From assembly GCF_001905795.1 (NCBI RefSeq), contig NZ_LIXJ01000019.1, positions 62,001-126,000 on the forward strand: a stretch of DNA of 64,000 bases, written 5' to 3'. The translations under genes and the position numbers were made by a program. A model generated the notes under the pieces. That model had not been told where the DNA came from and ran no database searches. It saw only the letters and a program-made list of their open reading frames with translations. Each line of letters begins with the position of its first letter. Position 1 is the stretch's first letter. Shown one piece after another: positions 21,259 to 29,787 of the stretch. This stretch comes from Streptomyces sp. CB01580 (GTDB lineage Bacteria > Actinomycetota > Actinomycetes > Streptomycetales > Streptomycetaceae).

Positions 21259-22613
21259 GCGGCGTTCACGGTACGGGGACCGGCGCGCGGACGGCCGCGC
21301 CGATCCGGGTCTTCGGCACGGGGACGGGCGAGCCGCTCGGCCCCGAGGCCCGGAAGGCGCTGGAGGCGGCCACGCTGGTGATCGGCGCCCGGCGCCACCT
21401 GGAGGCCGCGTACCCGGGCACGGGAGCCCGGGAGGCCGGGCATGCGGGGCGGATCGTGCTCGGTCCGCTGGCGCCCGCGCTCGACCGGGTCGCCGAGCAC
21501 CTGGCCCGGGACGAGGCGCGGGTGGTCGTGCTGGCCTCCGGCGACCCGGGATTCTTCGGGATCGTACGGGCGCTCGCCGAGCGGTTCGGGGCGGACGCGC
21601 TCGATGTGCGGCCGGGCGCGCCGTCCGTCGCGGTAGCGTTCGCCCGGCTCGGGCTGACGTGGGACGACGCGGTCGTGGTCAGCGCGCACGGACGGGACCC
21701 GCGCACCGCCGTCCACGCGTGTCTGGCCCACCCGAAGGTGGCCGTGCTGACCGGCCCCGGCGCCGGGCCGGCGGAGCTCGCGGCCGGGCTGGTCCACGGG
21801 GCCGGGGGGCGCACGCTCGTCGTGGCGACGGCGCTCGGCGATCCGCGACGCGAGCGCGTCGAGCGGCTCACCCCCGCCGAGGCGGTGGCCCGCGACTGGC
21901 CGGATCCGGTGAGCGTGGTGCTGTGCCTGGACGAGTCCCGGGCGCCGTCCCCGGCGCGGACCCTCGCGGGGCCGGCCGCGGGGCCGGGCCGATGGGCGCT
22001 GGAGGAGAGCGAGTTCGAGCACCGCGACTCGATGATCACCAAGTTCGAGGTGCGGGCACTGGCCCTGGCCCGGCTGGGCCCGCGCACCGGTGATCTGGTG
22101 TGGGACATCGGTGCCGGATCGGGTTCGGTGGCCGTGGAGTGCGCGCGGCTCGGCGCCGCGGCCGTCGCCGTGGAGAAGGCCGCGGACGGAGTCGGGCGTA
22201 TCCGGGCGAACGCGTCCGCGCACGGGGTGTACGTCGACGTGGTGCACGGTTCGGCCCCGGCCGCGCTCGACGATCTGGCCGACCCGGACGCCGTGTTCGT
22301 CGGCGGTGGCGGGCGCGAACTGCCCGCCGTCGTGACGGCGTGCGCCCGGCGTGCGCGGCGCACGGTGGTGGTGGCGCTGGCCGCCCTGGACCGGGTGCCG
22401 CAGGTGCGTGCGGCGCTGGCCGGTGCCGGGCTGGAGCCCGAGGGCGTGCTGCTGCAGTCCTCCCGGCTGGCGCCGCTGCCCGGTGAGGTGACCCGTCTCG
22501 CCGCGACCAATCCGGTATTTCTGCTGTGGGGCAGTCGCCCCTCGGCCCAGGCAGGCGAGCGTGCGGGCATGGCTGCCGCGCGTGTCGGCGCAAGTGAAGG
22601 AGCGACCCAGTGA
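21255..22613 (+). CDS. cobL: Precorrin-6Y methyltransferase/decarboxylase (CobL, CbiE-CbiT fusion)
   Basis: A bifunctional enzyme that methylates C5 and C15 and decarboxylates the C12 side chain. The N-terminal CbiE part (to about residue 230) shows GTGTGEPLGPEARKALEAA, LASGDPGFFGIVR and the SAHGRDP block. The C-terminal CbiT part has a Rossmann methyltransferase motif VWDIGAGSGSVAVE. Its 452 aa are the usual fused length. The GTG start overlaps the cobM stop. The last 20 or so codons past LWGS look like a non-conserved tail. It overlaps the next gene by GTGA. Confidence 0.93.
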   Translation: MSGVHGTGTGARTAAPIRVFGTGTGEPLGPEARKALEAATLVIGARRHLEAAYPGTGAREAGHAGRIVLGPLAPALDRVAEHLARDEARVVVLASGDPGFFGIVRALAERFGADALDVRPGAPSVAVAFARLGLTWDDAVVVSAHGRDPRTAVHACLAHPKVAVLTGPGAGPAELAAGLVHGAGGRTLVVATALGDPRRERVERLTPAEAVARDWPDPVSVVLCLDESRAPSPARTLAGPAAGPGRWALEESEFEHRDSMITKFEVRALALARLGPRTGDLVWDIGAGSGSVAVECARLGAAAVAVEKAADGVGRIRANASAHGVYVDVVHGSAPAALDDLADPDAVFVGGGGRELPAVVTACARRARRTVVVALAALDRVPQVRAALAGAGLEPEGVLLQSSRLAPLPGEVTRLAATNPVFLLWGSRPSAQAGERAGMAAARVGASEGATQ

Positions 22614-24355
22614 TCGGCCTGATTTCCGCGACGGCGGCGGGCGCCGCCGCCCGCGACCGGCTGGCCGCGGCCTGGCCCGGCCGTGCCGTGGTCTACGAGG
22701 GGCCGGTGCGCGCGGCCGTGCACCGGGCGTTCGCCGAGTGCGAGCAGCTGGTCTGTTTCCTGGCCACGGGGGCCGTGGTGCGGCTGCTCGCGCCGCTGCT
22801 GTCCGACAAGTCCGCGGATCCGGGCGTCGTCTGTGTCGACGAGGCGGGCCGCCACGCGGTCGCACTGCTGGGCGGGCACGCCGGCGGGGCGAACGCACTG
22901 GCCGAAGCGGTCGCCGAGGTCCTGGACGCAACCCCGGTCGTGACGACCGCGACGGACGCGGCCGGACTTTTGGGCCTGGACATGCTGGGCCTCCCGGTGG
23001 AGGGCGATGTGGCCGGGGTGTCGCGGGCGATGCTCGACGGGGCCCCGGTGGAACTGCGGGCGGACGCGCTGTGGCCGCTGCCCGCGCTGCCGCCGAACGT
23101 GGCCCCCGGTTCCACGCTCCCGGACCCGGCGGACGCCGCGGTGCTGCACATCACCGACCGGGTCGTGGAGTCCGGGGCACGGCGGGCCGTGGTGCGGCCC
23201 GCGTCGCTCGCGGTCGGCGTCGGCGCGTCCCGGGGGGCGCCGGTGGACGAGGTCGTGGGTCTGGTCCACGACGCCCTGCGCGAGGCCGGGCTCTCGCCGC
23301 TGAGCATCGCCGAACTGGTGACGGTCGACGCGAAGGCGGACGAACCCGGGATCGTCGCCGCCGCCGCTCGGCTGGGCGTTCCGCTGCGGACGTACGCGGC
23401 CGAGGCGCTGGCCCGGGTCGAGGTGCCCAACCCGTCGGGCGCGCCGCTCGCCGCCGTCGGGACACCGTCGGTCGCGGAGGCCGCCGCGCTCGTGGAAGGG
23501 GGCGAACTCCTCGTGCCGAAGCGGAAGTCGACGCCGCCTCCCGGGTCCGAGGGGCGGGCGGCGATGGCGACGTGCGCGGTGGTGCGCCGGGCCCCGCGCG
23601 GGCGGCTGGCCGTGGTCGGCCTCGGACCGGGCGCGCGCGACCTGCTGACGCCCCGGGCCCGGGAGGAGCTGCGGCGGGCCTCGGTGCTGGTCGGGCTCGA
23701 CCAGTACGTGGACCAGATCAGGGATCTGCTGCGGCCCGGCACCACGGTCCTGGAGTCGGGGCTCGGCGCCGAGGAGGAGCGGGCCCGCACCGCGGTCGCC
23801 GAGGCGCGCGAGGGCCGTGCGGTGGCGTTGATCGGCAGCGGTGACGCGGGGGTGTACGCGATGGCGTCGCCCGCGCTCGCCGAGGCCGGTGCCGACATCG
23901 ACGTGGTCGGCGTGCCGGGGGTGACGGCCGCGCTGGCCGCCGCCGCGGTCCTGGGCGCCCCGCTGGGCCACGACCACGTGTCGATCAGCCTCTCCGACCT
24001 GCACACGCCGTGGGAGGTGATCGAGCGCCGGGTGCGGGCCGCGGCCGAGGCCGACATCGTCGTGACGTTCTACAACCCGCGCAGCCGGGGCCGCGCCTGG
24101 CAGCTTCCCGAGGCGCTGTCGATCCTGGCGGAGCACCGGGATCCGGCCACTCCGGTCGGTGTGGTGCGCAACGCGTCGCGCCCTGACGAGAGCGCCCGGG
24201 TGACCTCCCTGGCCGCCCTGGACCCGGCGGCCGTGGACATGATGACGGTGGTGACGGTCGGCAACACGGCCACCCGGCAGATCGCGGGCCGCATGGTGAC
24301 GCCGCGCGGCTACCGCTGGCAGTCGGCCGCCGGGACCGGGGAGGGCGGGCGATGA
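22610..24355 (+). CDS. cobJ: CbiG-CobJ fusion (ring-contraction protein and precorrin-3B C17-methyltransferase)
   Basis: A two-domain protein of 581 aa. Residues 1 to about 320 are CbiG-like: FLATGAVVRLLAPLLSDK, HAVALLGGHAGGANALA, the VVRPASLAVGVGASRGAP linker and a C-terminal cobalamin-type domain ending KRKSTPPP. From about 340 on it is CobJ/CbiH: AVVGLGPGARDLLTPRA, ALIGSGDAGVYAMASPA, GVPGVTAALAAAA and VTFYNPRSRGR. CbiG opens the delta-lactone in the anaerobic route and CobJ/CbiH contracts the ring, so the fusion joins consecutive steps. The GTG start overlaps the cobL stop, and the end overlaps cobH by ATGA. Confidence 0.93.
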   Translation: MIGLISATAAGAAARDRLAAAWPGRAVVYEGPVRAAVHRAFAECEQLVCFLATGAVVRLLAPLLSDKSADPGVVCVDEAGRHAVALLGGHAGGANALAEAVAEVLDATPVVTTATDAAGLLGLDMLGLPVEGDVAGVSRAMLDGAPVELRADALWPLPALPPNVAPGSTLPDPADAAVLHITDRVVESGARRAVVRPASLAVGVGASRGAPVDEVVGLVHDALREAGLSPLSIAELVTVDAKADEPGIVAAAARLGVPLRTYAAEALARVEVPNPSGAPLAAVGTPSVAEAAALVEGGELLVPKRKSTPPPGSEGRAAMATCAVVRRAPRGRLAVVGLGPGARDLLTPRAREELRRASVLVGLDQYVDQIRDLLRPGTTVLESGLGAEEERARTAVAEAREGRAVALIGSGDAGVYAMASPALAEAGADIDVVGVPGVTAALAAAAVLGAPLGHDHVSISLSDLHTPWEVIERRVRAAAEADIVVTFYNPRSRGRAWQLPEALSILAEHRDPATPVGVVRNASRPDESARVTSLAALDPAAVDMMTVVTVGNTATRQIAGRMVTPRGYRWQSAAGTGEGGR

Positions 24356-24942
24356 ACCGTCCCTGGGAGCGGACCGTCCACCCCATCGAGCAGGAGTCCT
24401 ACCGGCGGCTGCGCGCCCGCCTGGACACCTCGCACTTCCCACCGCTGACCCGGGCGGTCGTGGAGCGGGTCATCCACTCCGCGGCGGACCTCGACTACGC
24501 CACGGACCTGGTCTGCGACGAGGCGACGCTGGTCACCGGGCACGCGGCGCTGCACGCCGGGGCGCCGGTCGTCACCGACGTGGAGATGGTCGCGGCGGGC
24601 ATCACCCGGCGCGAGACCGTGTGCCGTCTGCGTCAGGCCGGGTCCGGCCCCGGCCTGACGCGTTCGGCCCATGCGATCCGGCTCGCGTACGAGGAGGTCG
24701 GGCCGGGCGCGATCTGGGTGATCGGCAACGCGCCCACCGCGCTGGAGGAACTGCTCGTCCTCGATGCCGCGCCCGCGCTCGTCATCGGGCTGCCGGTCGG
24801 TTTCGTCGGCGCGACCGAGTCGAAGGCGGCGCTGCGCGAGAGCGGTCTGCCCGCCGTGAGCAACGTGTCCGAGAAGGGCGGTTCGGCCGTCGCGTCGGCC
24901 GCGCTCAACGCCCTGCTGTACCACTCCCCCGAATCCCTGTGA
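24352..24942 (+). CDS. cobH: Precorrin-8X methylmutase (CobH/CbiC)
   Basis: Moves the C11 methyl group to C12, giving (hydrogeno)cobyrinic acid. The family's catalytic histidine is H42 in RVIHSAADLDYA. Further blocks are VVTDVEMVAAGI, GNAPTALEELL and GLPVGFVGATESKAAL. Its 196 aa are slightly short but complete. The ATG overlaps the previous stop. Confidence 0.94.
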   Translation: MNRPWERTVHPIEQESYRRLRARLDTSHFPPLTRAVVERVIHSAADLDYATDLVCDEATLVTGHAALHAGAPVVTDVEMVAAGITRRETVCRLRQAGSGPGLTRSAHAIRLAYEEVGPGAIWVIGNAPTALEELLVLDAAPALVIGLPVGFVGATESKAALRESGLPAVSNVSEKGGSAVASAALNALLYHSPESL

Positions 24943-24971
24943 ACCACCGTGAACCACACCGAGGAGAACCT

Positions 24972-25889
24972 GTGACCACCCCCGCCACCCCGTCCGACCG
25001 GCCCGCCCTGCTCGTCGCCGGTCACGGCACCCGGGACGACGGCGGCGCCTCCGCGTTCCGCGAGTTCGTCGCCGAACTGGGCCGCCGCAGGCCCGAACTG
25101 CCCGTCGCGGGCGGCTTCATCGAGCTGTCCCCGCCGCCGCTCGGCGACGCCGTGACCGAGCTGGTGGAGCGCGGTGTCCGGCGCTTCGCCGCCGTGCCGC
25201 TGATGCTGGTGTCGGCCGGGCACGCCAAGGGGGACATCCCGGCGGCGCTGGCCCGCGAGAAGGACCGCCACCCCGGCATCACGTACACCTACGGCCGTCC
25301 GCTCGGCCCGCACCCGGAGCTGCTGAAGGTGCTGGAGCGCCGGGTGGACGAGGTGCTGGGCGACACCGACCGCTCGGAGACGACCGTGCTGCTGGTCGGG
25401 CGCGGTTCCACCGACCCGGATGCCAACGCCGAGGTGTTCAAGGCGGCGCGGCTGTTCTGGGAGGGCCGCGGCTACGCGGGGGTGGAGACGGCGTTCGTCT
25501 CGCTCGCGGCGCCGGACGTGCCGTCGGGTCTCGACCGTTGCGTCAGGCTGGGTGCCCGGCGCATAGTCGTTCTGCCGTACTTCCTCTTCACGGGTGTCCT
25601 GCCGGACCGGGTCCGTCATCAGGCCGAGGAGTGGGCCGCCGCCCACCCGGAGCTCGACGTCCGCTGCGCCGAGGTCATCGGTGCGGCCGAGGAGTTGTAC
25701 GACCTGGTCATGGAGCGCTACGGGGAGGCGGTCGAGGGCGATCTGCGGATGAACTGCGACTCATGCGTGTACCGAATCGCGCTGCCGGGCTTCGAGGACA
25801 AGGTGGGGCTGCCACAGCAGCCGCACTTCCACCCCGATGACGACGGCCACCATCACCACCACCACGGCGGTCATGCACACTCCCACTGA
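24972..25889 (+). CDS. cbiX: Sirohydrochlorin cobaltochelatase (CbiX long form) with His-rich tail
   Basis: A class II chelatase with two tandem CbiX-like repeats. LVAGHGTRDDGGASAF opens the first at about 11-26 and LLVGRGSTDPDANAEV the second at about 138-153. The long form normally uses the N-terminal histidine (H15 here) for metal insertion. The C-terminus adds a NCDSCVYR segment and a tail of His, Asp and Gly with six consecutive histidines, a likely metal store. The GTG at 24972 follows GAGGAGAACCT. It overlaps the next gene by 17 nt. CbiX inserts cobalt early, unlike CobN in the same operon. Confidence 0.9.
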   Translation: MTTPATPSDRPALLVAGHGTRDDGGASAFREFVAELGRRRPELPVAGGFIELSPPPLGDAVTELVERGVRRFAAVPLMLVSAGHAKGDIPAALAREKDRHPGITYTYGRPLGPHPELLKVLERRVDEVLGDTDRSETTVLLVGRGSTDPDANAEVFKAARLFWEGRGYAGVETAFVSLAAPDVPSGLDRCVRLGARRIVVLPYFLFTGVLPDRVRHQAEEWAAAHPELDVRCAEVIGAAEELYDLVMERYGEAVEGDLRMNCDSCVYRIALPGFEDKVGLPQQPHFHPDDDGHHHHHHGGHAHSH

Positions 25890-26964
25890 AAGTCCCGACG
25901 CGACAGGCGCGGGCACGTACGACCTGCGGCACCACGGTGACGCGGAGGTACGGGGACGGGGCCGGGATCTGACCGATCTCGCCGTCAACGTACGGGCGGA
26001 CACTCCCCCGGCCTGGCTGAGGGAGCGGATCGCCGACGCGCTGGGCTCGCTCGCCGCCTACCCGGACGGGCGTCCGGCGCGGGCGGCGGTCGCGGCCCGG
26101 CACGGGCTGCCCGTCAAGCGGGTCCTGCTGACGGCGGGCGCGGCGGAGGCGTTCGTGCTGATCGCGCGGGCGCTGCCGGCCCGCCGCCCGGTCGTGGTCC
26201 ATCCGCAGTTCACGGAGCCGGAGGCGGCGCTCCGCGCGGCCGGGCACGAGGTGCGGCGGGTGCTGCTGCGGGCCGAGGACGGTTTCCGGCTGGACCCGGC
26301 GGCCGTGCCGAAGGACGCGGACCTGGTGGTGGTCGGCAATCCGACCAATCCCACCTCGGTCCTGCATCCGGCGGCCGTGCTGGAGGAACTGGCGCGCCCC
26401 GGGCGGACGCTGGTGGTCGACGAGGCGTTCATGGACGCGGTGCCGGGCGAACGCGAGGCGCTGTGCGGGCGGACGGACGTGCCGGGCCTGGTGGTGCTGC
26501 GCAGCCTCACCAAGACGTGGGGACTCGCGGGGCTCAGGATCGGATACGTGCTGGCCGCCCCGGAGACGGTGGCCGCGCTGGAGGCGGCGCAGCCGCTGTG
26601 GCCGGTGTCGTCCCCGGCGCTGGCCGCGGCCGGGGCGTGCATGGAGCCGCGGGCCCTGGCCGAGGCCGCCGCCGCGGCGGAGCGGATCGCGGTGGACCGG
26701 GCCCATCTGGTCGCGGGACTGCGGGAGTTCACCGAGGTGGAGGTCGCGGAAGGGGCCGAGGGCCCGTTCGTACTGATGCGGCTGGAACGGGCCGCCGAGG
26801 TGCGCGAACGCCTGCGGGTGCTGGGGTTCGCGGTGCGTCGCGGGGACACGTTCCCGGGGCTCGGGCCGCAGTGGCTGCGGCTGGCGGTGCGCGGGCGCAC
26901 GACGACCAACCGCTTCCTCCAGTCGCTCGACCAGGCGTTGCAGTCGCTGACGTCCGTGCGCTGA
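25873..26964 (+). CDS. cobC: CobC-like PLP enzyme (threonine-phosphate decarboxylase family)
   Basis: A fold-type I PLP enzyme of the CobC/HisC group. Its operon position points to supplying the aminopropanol phosphate arm or a related role. Visible features are VVVGNPTNPTSV, the DEAFMD aspartate and the PLP lysine K214 in SLTKTWGLAGLRIGY, with a C-terminal WLRLAVRGR arginine motif. I chose ATG 25873 (GGCGG just before it), which overlaps cbiX by 17 nt. An upstream ATG at 25837 would begin with a Thr-rich stretch read across the cbiX His tail. A histidinol-phosphate-type aminotransferase cannot be excluded. Confidence 0.82.
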   Translation: MHTPTESPDATGAGTYDLRHHGDAEVRGRGRDLTDLAVNVRADTPPAWLRERIADALGSLAAYPDGRPARAAVAARHGLPVKRVLLTAGAAEAFVLIARALPARRPVVVHPQFTEPEAALRAAGHEVRRVLLRAEDGFRLDPAAVPKDADLVVVGNPTNPTSVLHPAAVLEELARPGRTLVVDEAFMDAVPGEREALCGRTDVPGLVVLRSLTKTWGLAGLRIGYVLAAPETVAALEAAQPLWPVSSPALAAAGACMEPRALAEAAAAAERIAVDRAHLVAGLREFTEVEVAEGAEGPFVLMRLERAAEVRERLRVLGFAVRRGDTFPGLGPQWLRLAVRGRTTTNRFLQSLDQALQSLTSVR

Positions 26965-26965
26965 C

Positions 26966-26996
26966 GTCCGTGCGCCGACCGCCGTCACGCACGGAC
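26966..26996 (+). terminator. Cobalamin operon terminator hairpin
   Basis: A perfect 9-bp stem GTCCGTGCG / CGCACGGAC with a 13-nt loop directly after the cobC-like stop. A second copy of GTCCGTGCG lies just upstream at about 26952-26960, so two alternative pairings are possible. Confidence 0.55.
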
Positions 26997-27102
26997 CCGA
27001 CCGCCGCGACGGACGGCTCCGGGCACCGCCGGGCGCGGCCGGACCACCGCACACGTGGACGGGGCGCATGGACGTCACACGTGGACGGGGACGTCCGTCG
27101 CG

Positions 27103-27139
27103 GATCCCGGGGCCGGAGGGACCGACCGGCCCCGGGATC
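27103..27139. terminator. Bidirectional hairpin between cobC-like gene and surface protein gene
   Basis: A perfect 14-bp stem (GATCCCGGGGCCGG with its complement) and a 9-nt loop, 47 nt past the stop of the minus-strand surface protein gene. It probably ends transcription from both sides. Confidence 0.75.
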
Positions 27140-27185
27140 GCTCGCGAGCCCGCTCAGTCACGGGCGCGTTCGGTCACGGACGCGT

Positions 27186-28295
27186 TCAGCTCCGCGCGCG
27201 GCGCCTGGCCAGGACCGTCGCCCCGGCGCCCACCGCCAGCAGCGCGGCGGCGCCGCCCGCGATGTACGGCGTGGCGGAACTGCCTCCGGTCTCGGCGAGG
27301 TTGCCGTCCGGGGCGTGGCCGGTGCCGGTCTGGGGCTTCACGTCGCCGCCGGTGGAACCCGCGCTGCCGCCGCCGTTCCCGGATGCGCCGCCGTCGCTCG
27401 AACCGCCGCCGTCGGCGCCGCCGTTGCCCGACCCGCCGTTCCCGGAGCCGCCGCTGTTCGCGCCACCGGTGTTCGAACCACCGCCGTCCGTACCGCCGTT
27501 GCCCGATCCGCCGGTGCCGGAACCGCCGGAGCTTCCGCTCCCCCCGTTGCCGGAGCCGCCGTCGCTGCCGCCCGTCCCGGTGTCCTTCGGGGTCTCGCAG
27601 GTCGCCTGGACGAGGGTGACCTCGCCCTGCACATCGGCGACGTTCAGCTTGAGCGGGTTGACGGAGACCTTCAGTTGCAGCGCGGTCGCCGCCGCGGTGC
27701 GCGAGGTGGTGCTCTTCTTCGACAGGTCGAGGGTCACCTCGCCCACGGCCGGCACCTCGATGTGCGTCGTGCCGCCCGCGGAGAGGTCGATCCGCTGCCC
27801 CAGGATCGTCACGTGGCCCAGCACGTTCGACTCGGCGACCGGCTTGCGGCCCACCTCGCAGACCGCCTTGGACGTGACCTTCTCGACCTCGACCAGCGGC
27901 AGCGCCGGCAGCCCGGGCACATGGATCCGGGCCTTCACCACGTTGCTGTAGCCCTCGGCCCGGCGCTTGTCGACGGTCGCGTCCGAGGTGGCCACGTCGG
28001 CGCTGAGCACGTTGACCGGCCGGCCGCCGTCCACCCCGTCGAGCCGCACGCTGAGCGCGGTCTGCTTGGCGTCGGCCGGTGCGTGCACCTCGTTGAGCGA
28101 GGCCCTGAGCGGCACTTCGACCGCCTTGTTCAGAAGAGAGACGTCGAGCGCGGTGCGGAGCACGACCGCGCTCGCCTTCCCGTCGCCGTCGGTCGCGGTG
28201 GTCGCGGCGGCGGCCTGCGCCGGGTAGGCGGCCAGCAGGGCGACCGGAGCGGCGGCGACCGCCAGGGCGGCCAGGCGGAAGGTGTTGCTGTTCAA
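27186..28295 (-). CDS. Sortase-anchored surface protein (LAETG) with Gly/Ser stalk
   Basis: A secreted wall protein. The N-terminus LNSNTFRLAALAVAAAPVAL...AQAA is a Sec signal peptide. An Ala-rich beta-type domain (about 35-245) has a single pair of cysteines. A stalk of about 70 Gly/Ser/Asn-rich residues follows. The end carries LAETGG, a membrane segment and RRRARS, the class E sortase sorting signal used in Streptomyces. S. coelicolor SCO1860, as I recall, is the counterpart, a sortase E substrate. The TTG at 28295 places the signal peptide at the N-terminus. ATG codons at 28352 and 28361 are alternatives with unlikely leader residues. It has no enzyme motif. Confidence 0.85.
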   Translation of the reverse strand: MNSNTFRLAALAVAAAPVALLAAYPAQAAAATTATDGDGKASAVVLRTALDVSLLNKAVEVPLRASLNEVHAPADAKQTALSVRLDGVDGGRPVNVLSADVATSDATVDKRRAEGYSNVVKARIHVPGLPALPLVEVEKVTSKAVCEVGRKPVAESNVLGHVTILGQRIDLSAGGTTHIEVPAVGEVTLDLSKKSTTSRTAAATALQLKVSVNPLKLNVADVQGEVTLVQATCETPKDTGTGGSDGGSGNGGSGSSGGSGTGGSGNGGTDGGGSNTGGANSGGSGNGGSGNGGADGGGSSDGGASGNGGGSAGSTGGDVKPQTGTGHAPDGNLAETGGSSATPYIAGGAAALLAVGAGATVLARRRARS

Positions 28296-28576
28296 GATGG
28301 TGGAACCCCCACAAGAGACATGGAGCCACCGGTACCGCCCAATGGGGGACATCGCGGGCACCGGTGGCCTCGACCCCGACAGCTTTACGCACAGAGGGTG
28401 AACCGGCAGACACCTGACGTGAGTTCACCCTAAAGGGGCGTTTCCGTGCCTCTATTCGAATATCTCGGTACGCGCGTTCCTCCGGCTCACCCGTTCCGCC
28501 GAGCGCGGACAAGTGCTTCGACGAGACGGCACGCGTTCGGCGACCGTCCGTCGACGCCGCGCATGCCCGGCCGCCG

Positions 28577-29677
28577 TCAGCCGATCACGCGGCCGTTCAG
28601 CACGACGCGCCGCGGCGCCGCCAGCACCCGCACGTCCGCCCGCGGGTCCTCGTCGTAGACGACCAGGTCCGCCGGGGCCCCCTCCTCCAGCGCCGGCCGC
28701 CCGAGCCACGCGCGGGCGCCCCAGGTGGTCGCGGACAGCGCTTCCAGGGGCGGAATGCCCGCCTTCACCAGTTCGGCGACCTCGTCCGCCACCAGACCGT
28801 GGGCGAGCACCCCGCCCGCGTCCGTGCCGACGAAGACCGGGACCCCCGCGTCGTAGGCGGCGCGCACCGTGTCGTAGCGCCGCTCGTGCAGCCGCCGCAT
28901 ATGGGCCGACCAGCGCGGGAACTTGGCGTCGCCGCCCGCCGCGAGCGAGGGGAACGTGGCGATGTTGACCAGGGTCGGGACGATCGCGACACCGCGCTCG
29001 GCGAACAGCGGGATCGTCTCCTCGGTCAGCCCCGTGGCGTGCTCGACGCAGTCGATCCCGGCCTCGACGAGATCACGCAGCGAGTCCTCCGCGAAGCAGT
29101 GCGCGGTGACCCGGGCGCCCAGCCGGTGCGCCTCGGCGATGGCCGCCTCGACCGCCCCGCGGGGCCAGAGGGCGGCCAGGTCGCCCACCTCGCGGTCGAT
29201 CCAGTCGCCGACCAGCTTGACCCAGCCGTCGCCCCGGCGGGCCTCCTGCGCGACGTACGCGACGAGGTCCTCCGGCTCGATCTCGTGGGCGTAGTTCCGG
29301 GTGTACCTGCGCGGCCTGGCGATGTGCCGCCCGGCCCTGATGATCTTCGGCAGGTCCTCGCGGTCGTCGATCCACCGGGTGTCGGCGGGCGAACCCGCGT
29401 CCCGCAGGAGCAGCGCCCCCGCCTCCCGGTCGTCGACCGCCTGCTTCTCGCTGGTCACGGCGTCGACGGCGCCGTGCAGGTCGAGCCCGACATGGCAGTG
29501 GGCGTCGACCAGCCCCGGCAGCGCCCAGCCGGTGACGGTCACCGCCTCGTCGGCCCCGGCCGGCCGCTCGTAGGCGATCCGCCCGTCGACGGCCCAGAGT
29601 TCGTCCCGGACGTCGTCGGGTCCGACGAGCACCCGCCCCTTCACGTGCAGCACCCTCGCTGCTCTGCGATCACTCAT
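28577..29677 (-). CDS. Amidohydrolase family protein
   Basis: A metal-dependent hydrolase of the amidohydrolase superfamily (imidazolonepropionase-like or prolidase-like group). It has the metal-binding DAHCHVGLDLHG, a carboxylated-lysine candidate in WVKLVGDW, histidines in TAHCFAE and VEHATG, and the catalytic aspartate in VGTDAGG. A small beta domain is formed by both ends (VKGRVLVG...VVLNGRVIG). Its 366 aa are normal. ATG 29677 is used; a GTG at 29686 adds three residues. It is divergent from the PLP gene. The substrate is unknown. Confidence 0.85.
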   Translation of the reverse strand: MSDRRAARVLHVKGRVLVGPDDVRDELWAVDGRIAYERPAGADEAVTVTGWALPGLVDAHCHVGLDLHGAVDAVTSEKQAVDDREAGALLLRDAGSPADTRWIDDREDLPKIIRAGRHIARPRRYTRNYAHEIEPEDLVAYVAQEARRGDGWVKLVGDWIDREVGDLAALWPRGAVEAAIAEAHRLGARVTAHCFAEDSLRDLVEAGIDCVEHATGLTEETIPLFAERGVAIVPTLVNIATFPSLAAGGDAKFPRWSAHMRRLHERRYDTVRAAYDAGVPVFVGTDAGGVLAHGLVADEVAELVKAGIPPLEALSATTWGARAWLGRPALEEGAPADLVVYDEDPRADVRVLAAPRRVVLNGRVIG

Positions 29678-29787
29678 GAACAGCACTGTACGAGCCCCCC
29701 TTCCGGGCCCCTCGGTACGCTTCGACGGTAGCCCCGTCCGTTCACGGCACCGCCGCGCACGGCCCCCGATCCGAAGAGAGCACCACC

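Noticed and set aside
25843..25889. His-tag or vector sequence at the CbiX C-terminus
   Set aside because: The histidines lie in a longer native Asp/Gly/His tail, and the next gene overlaps it in normal operon fashion.
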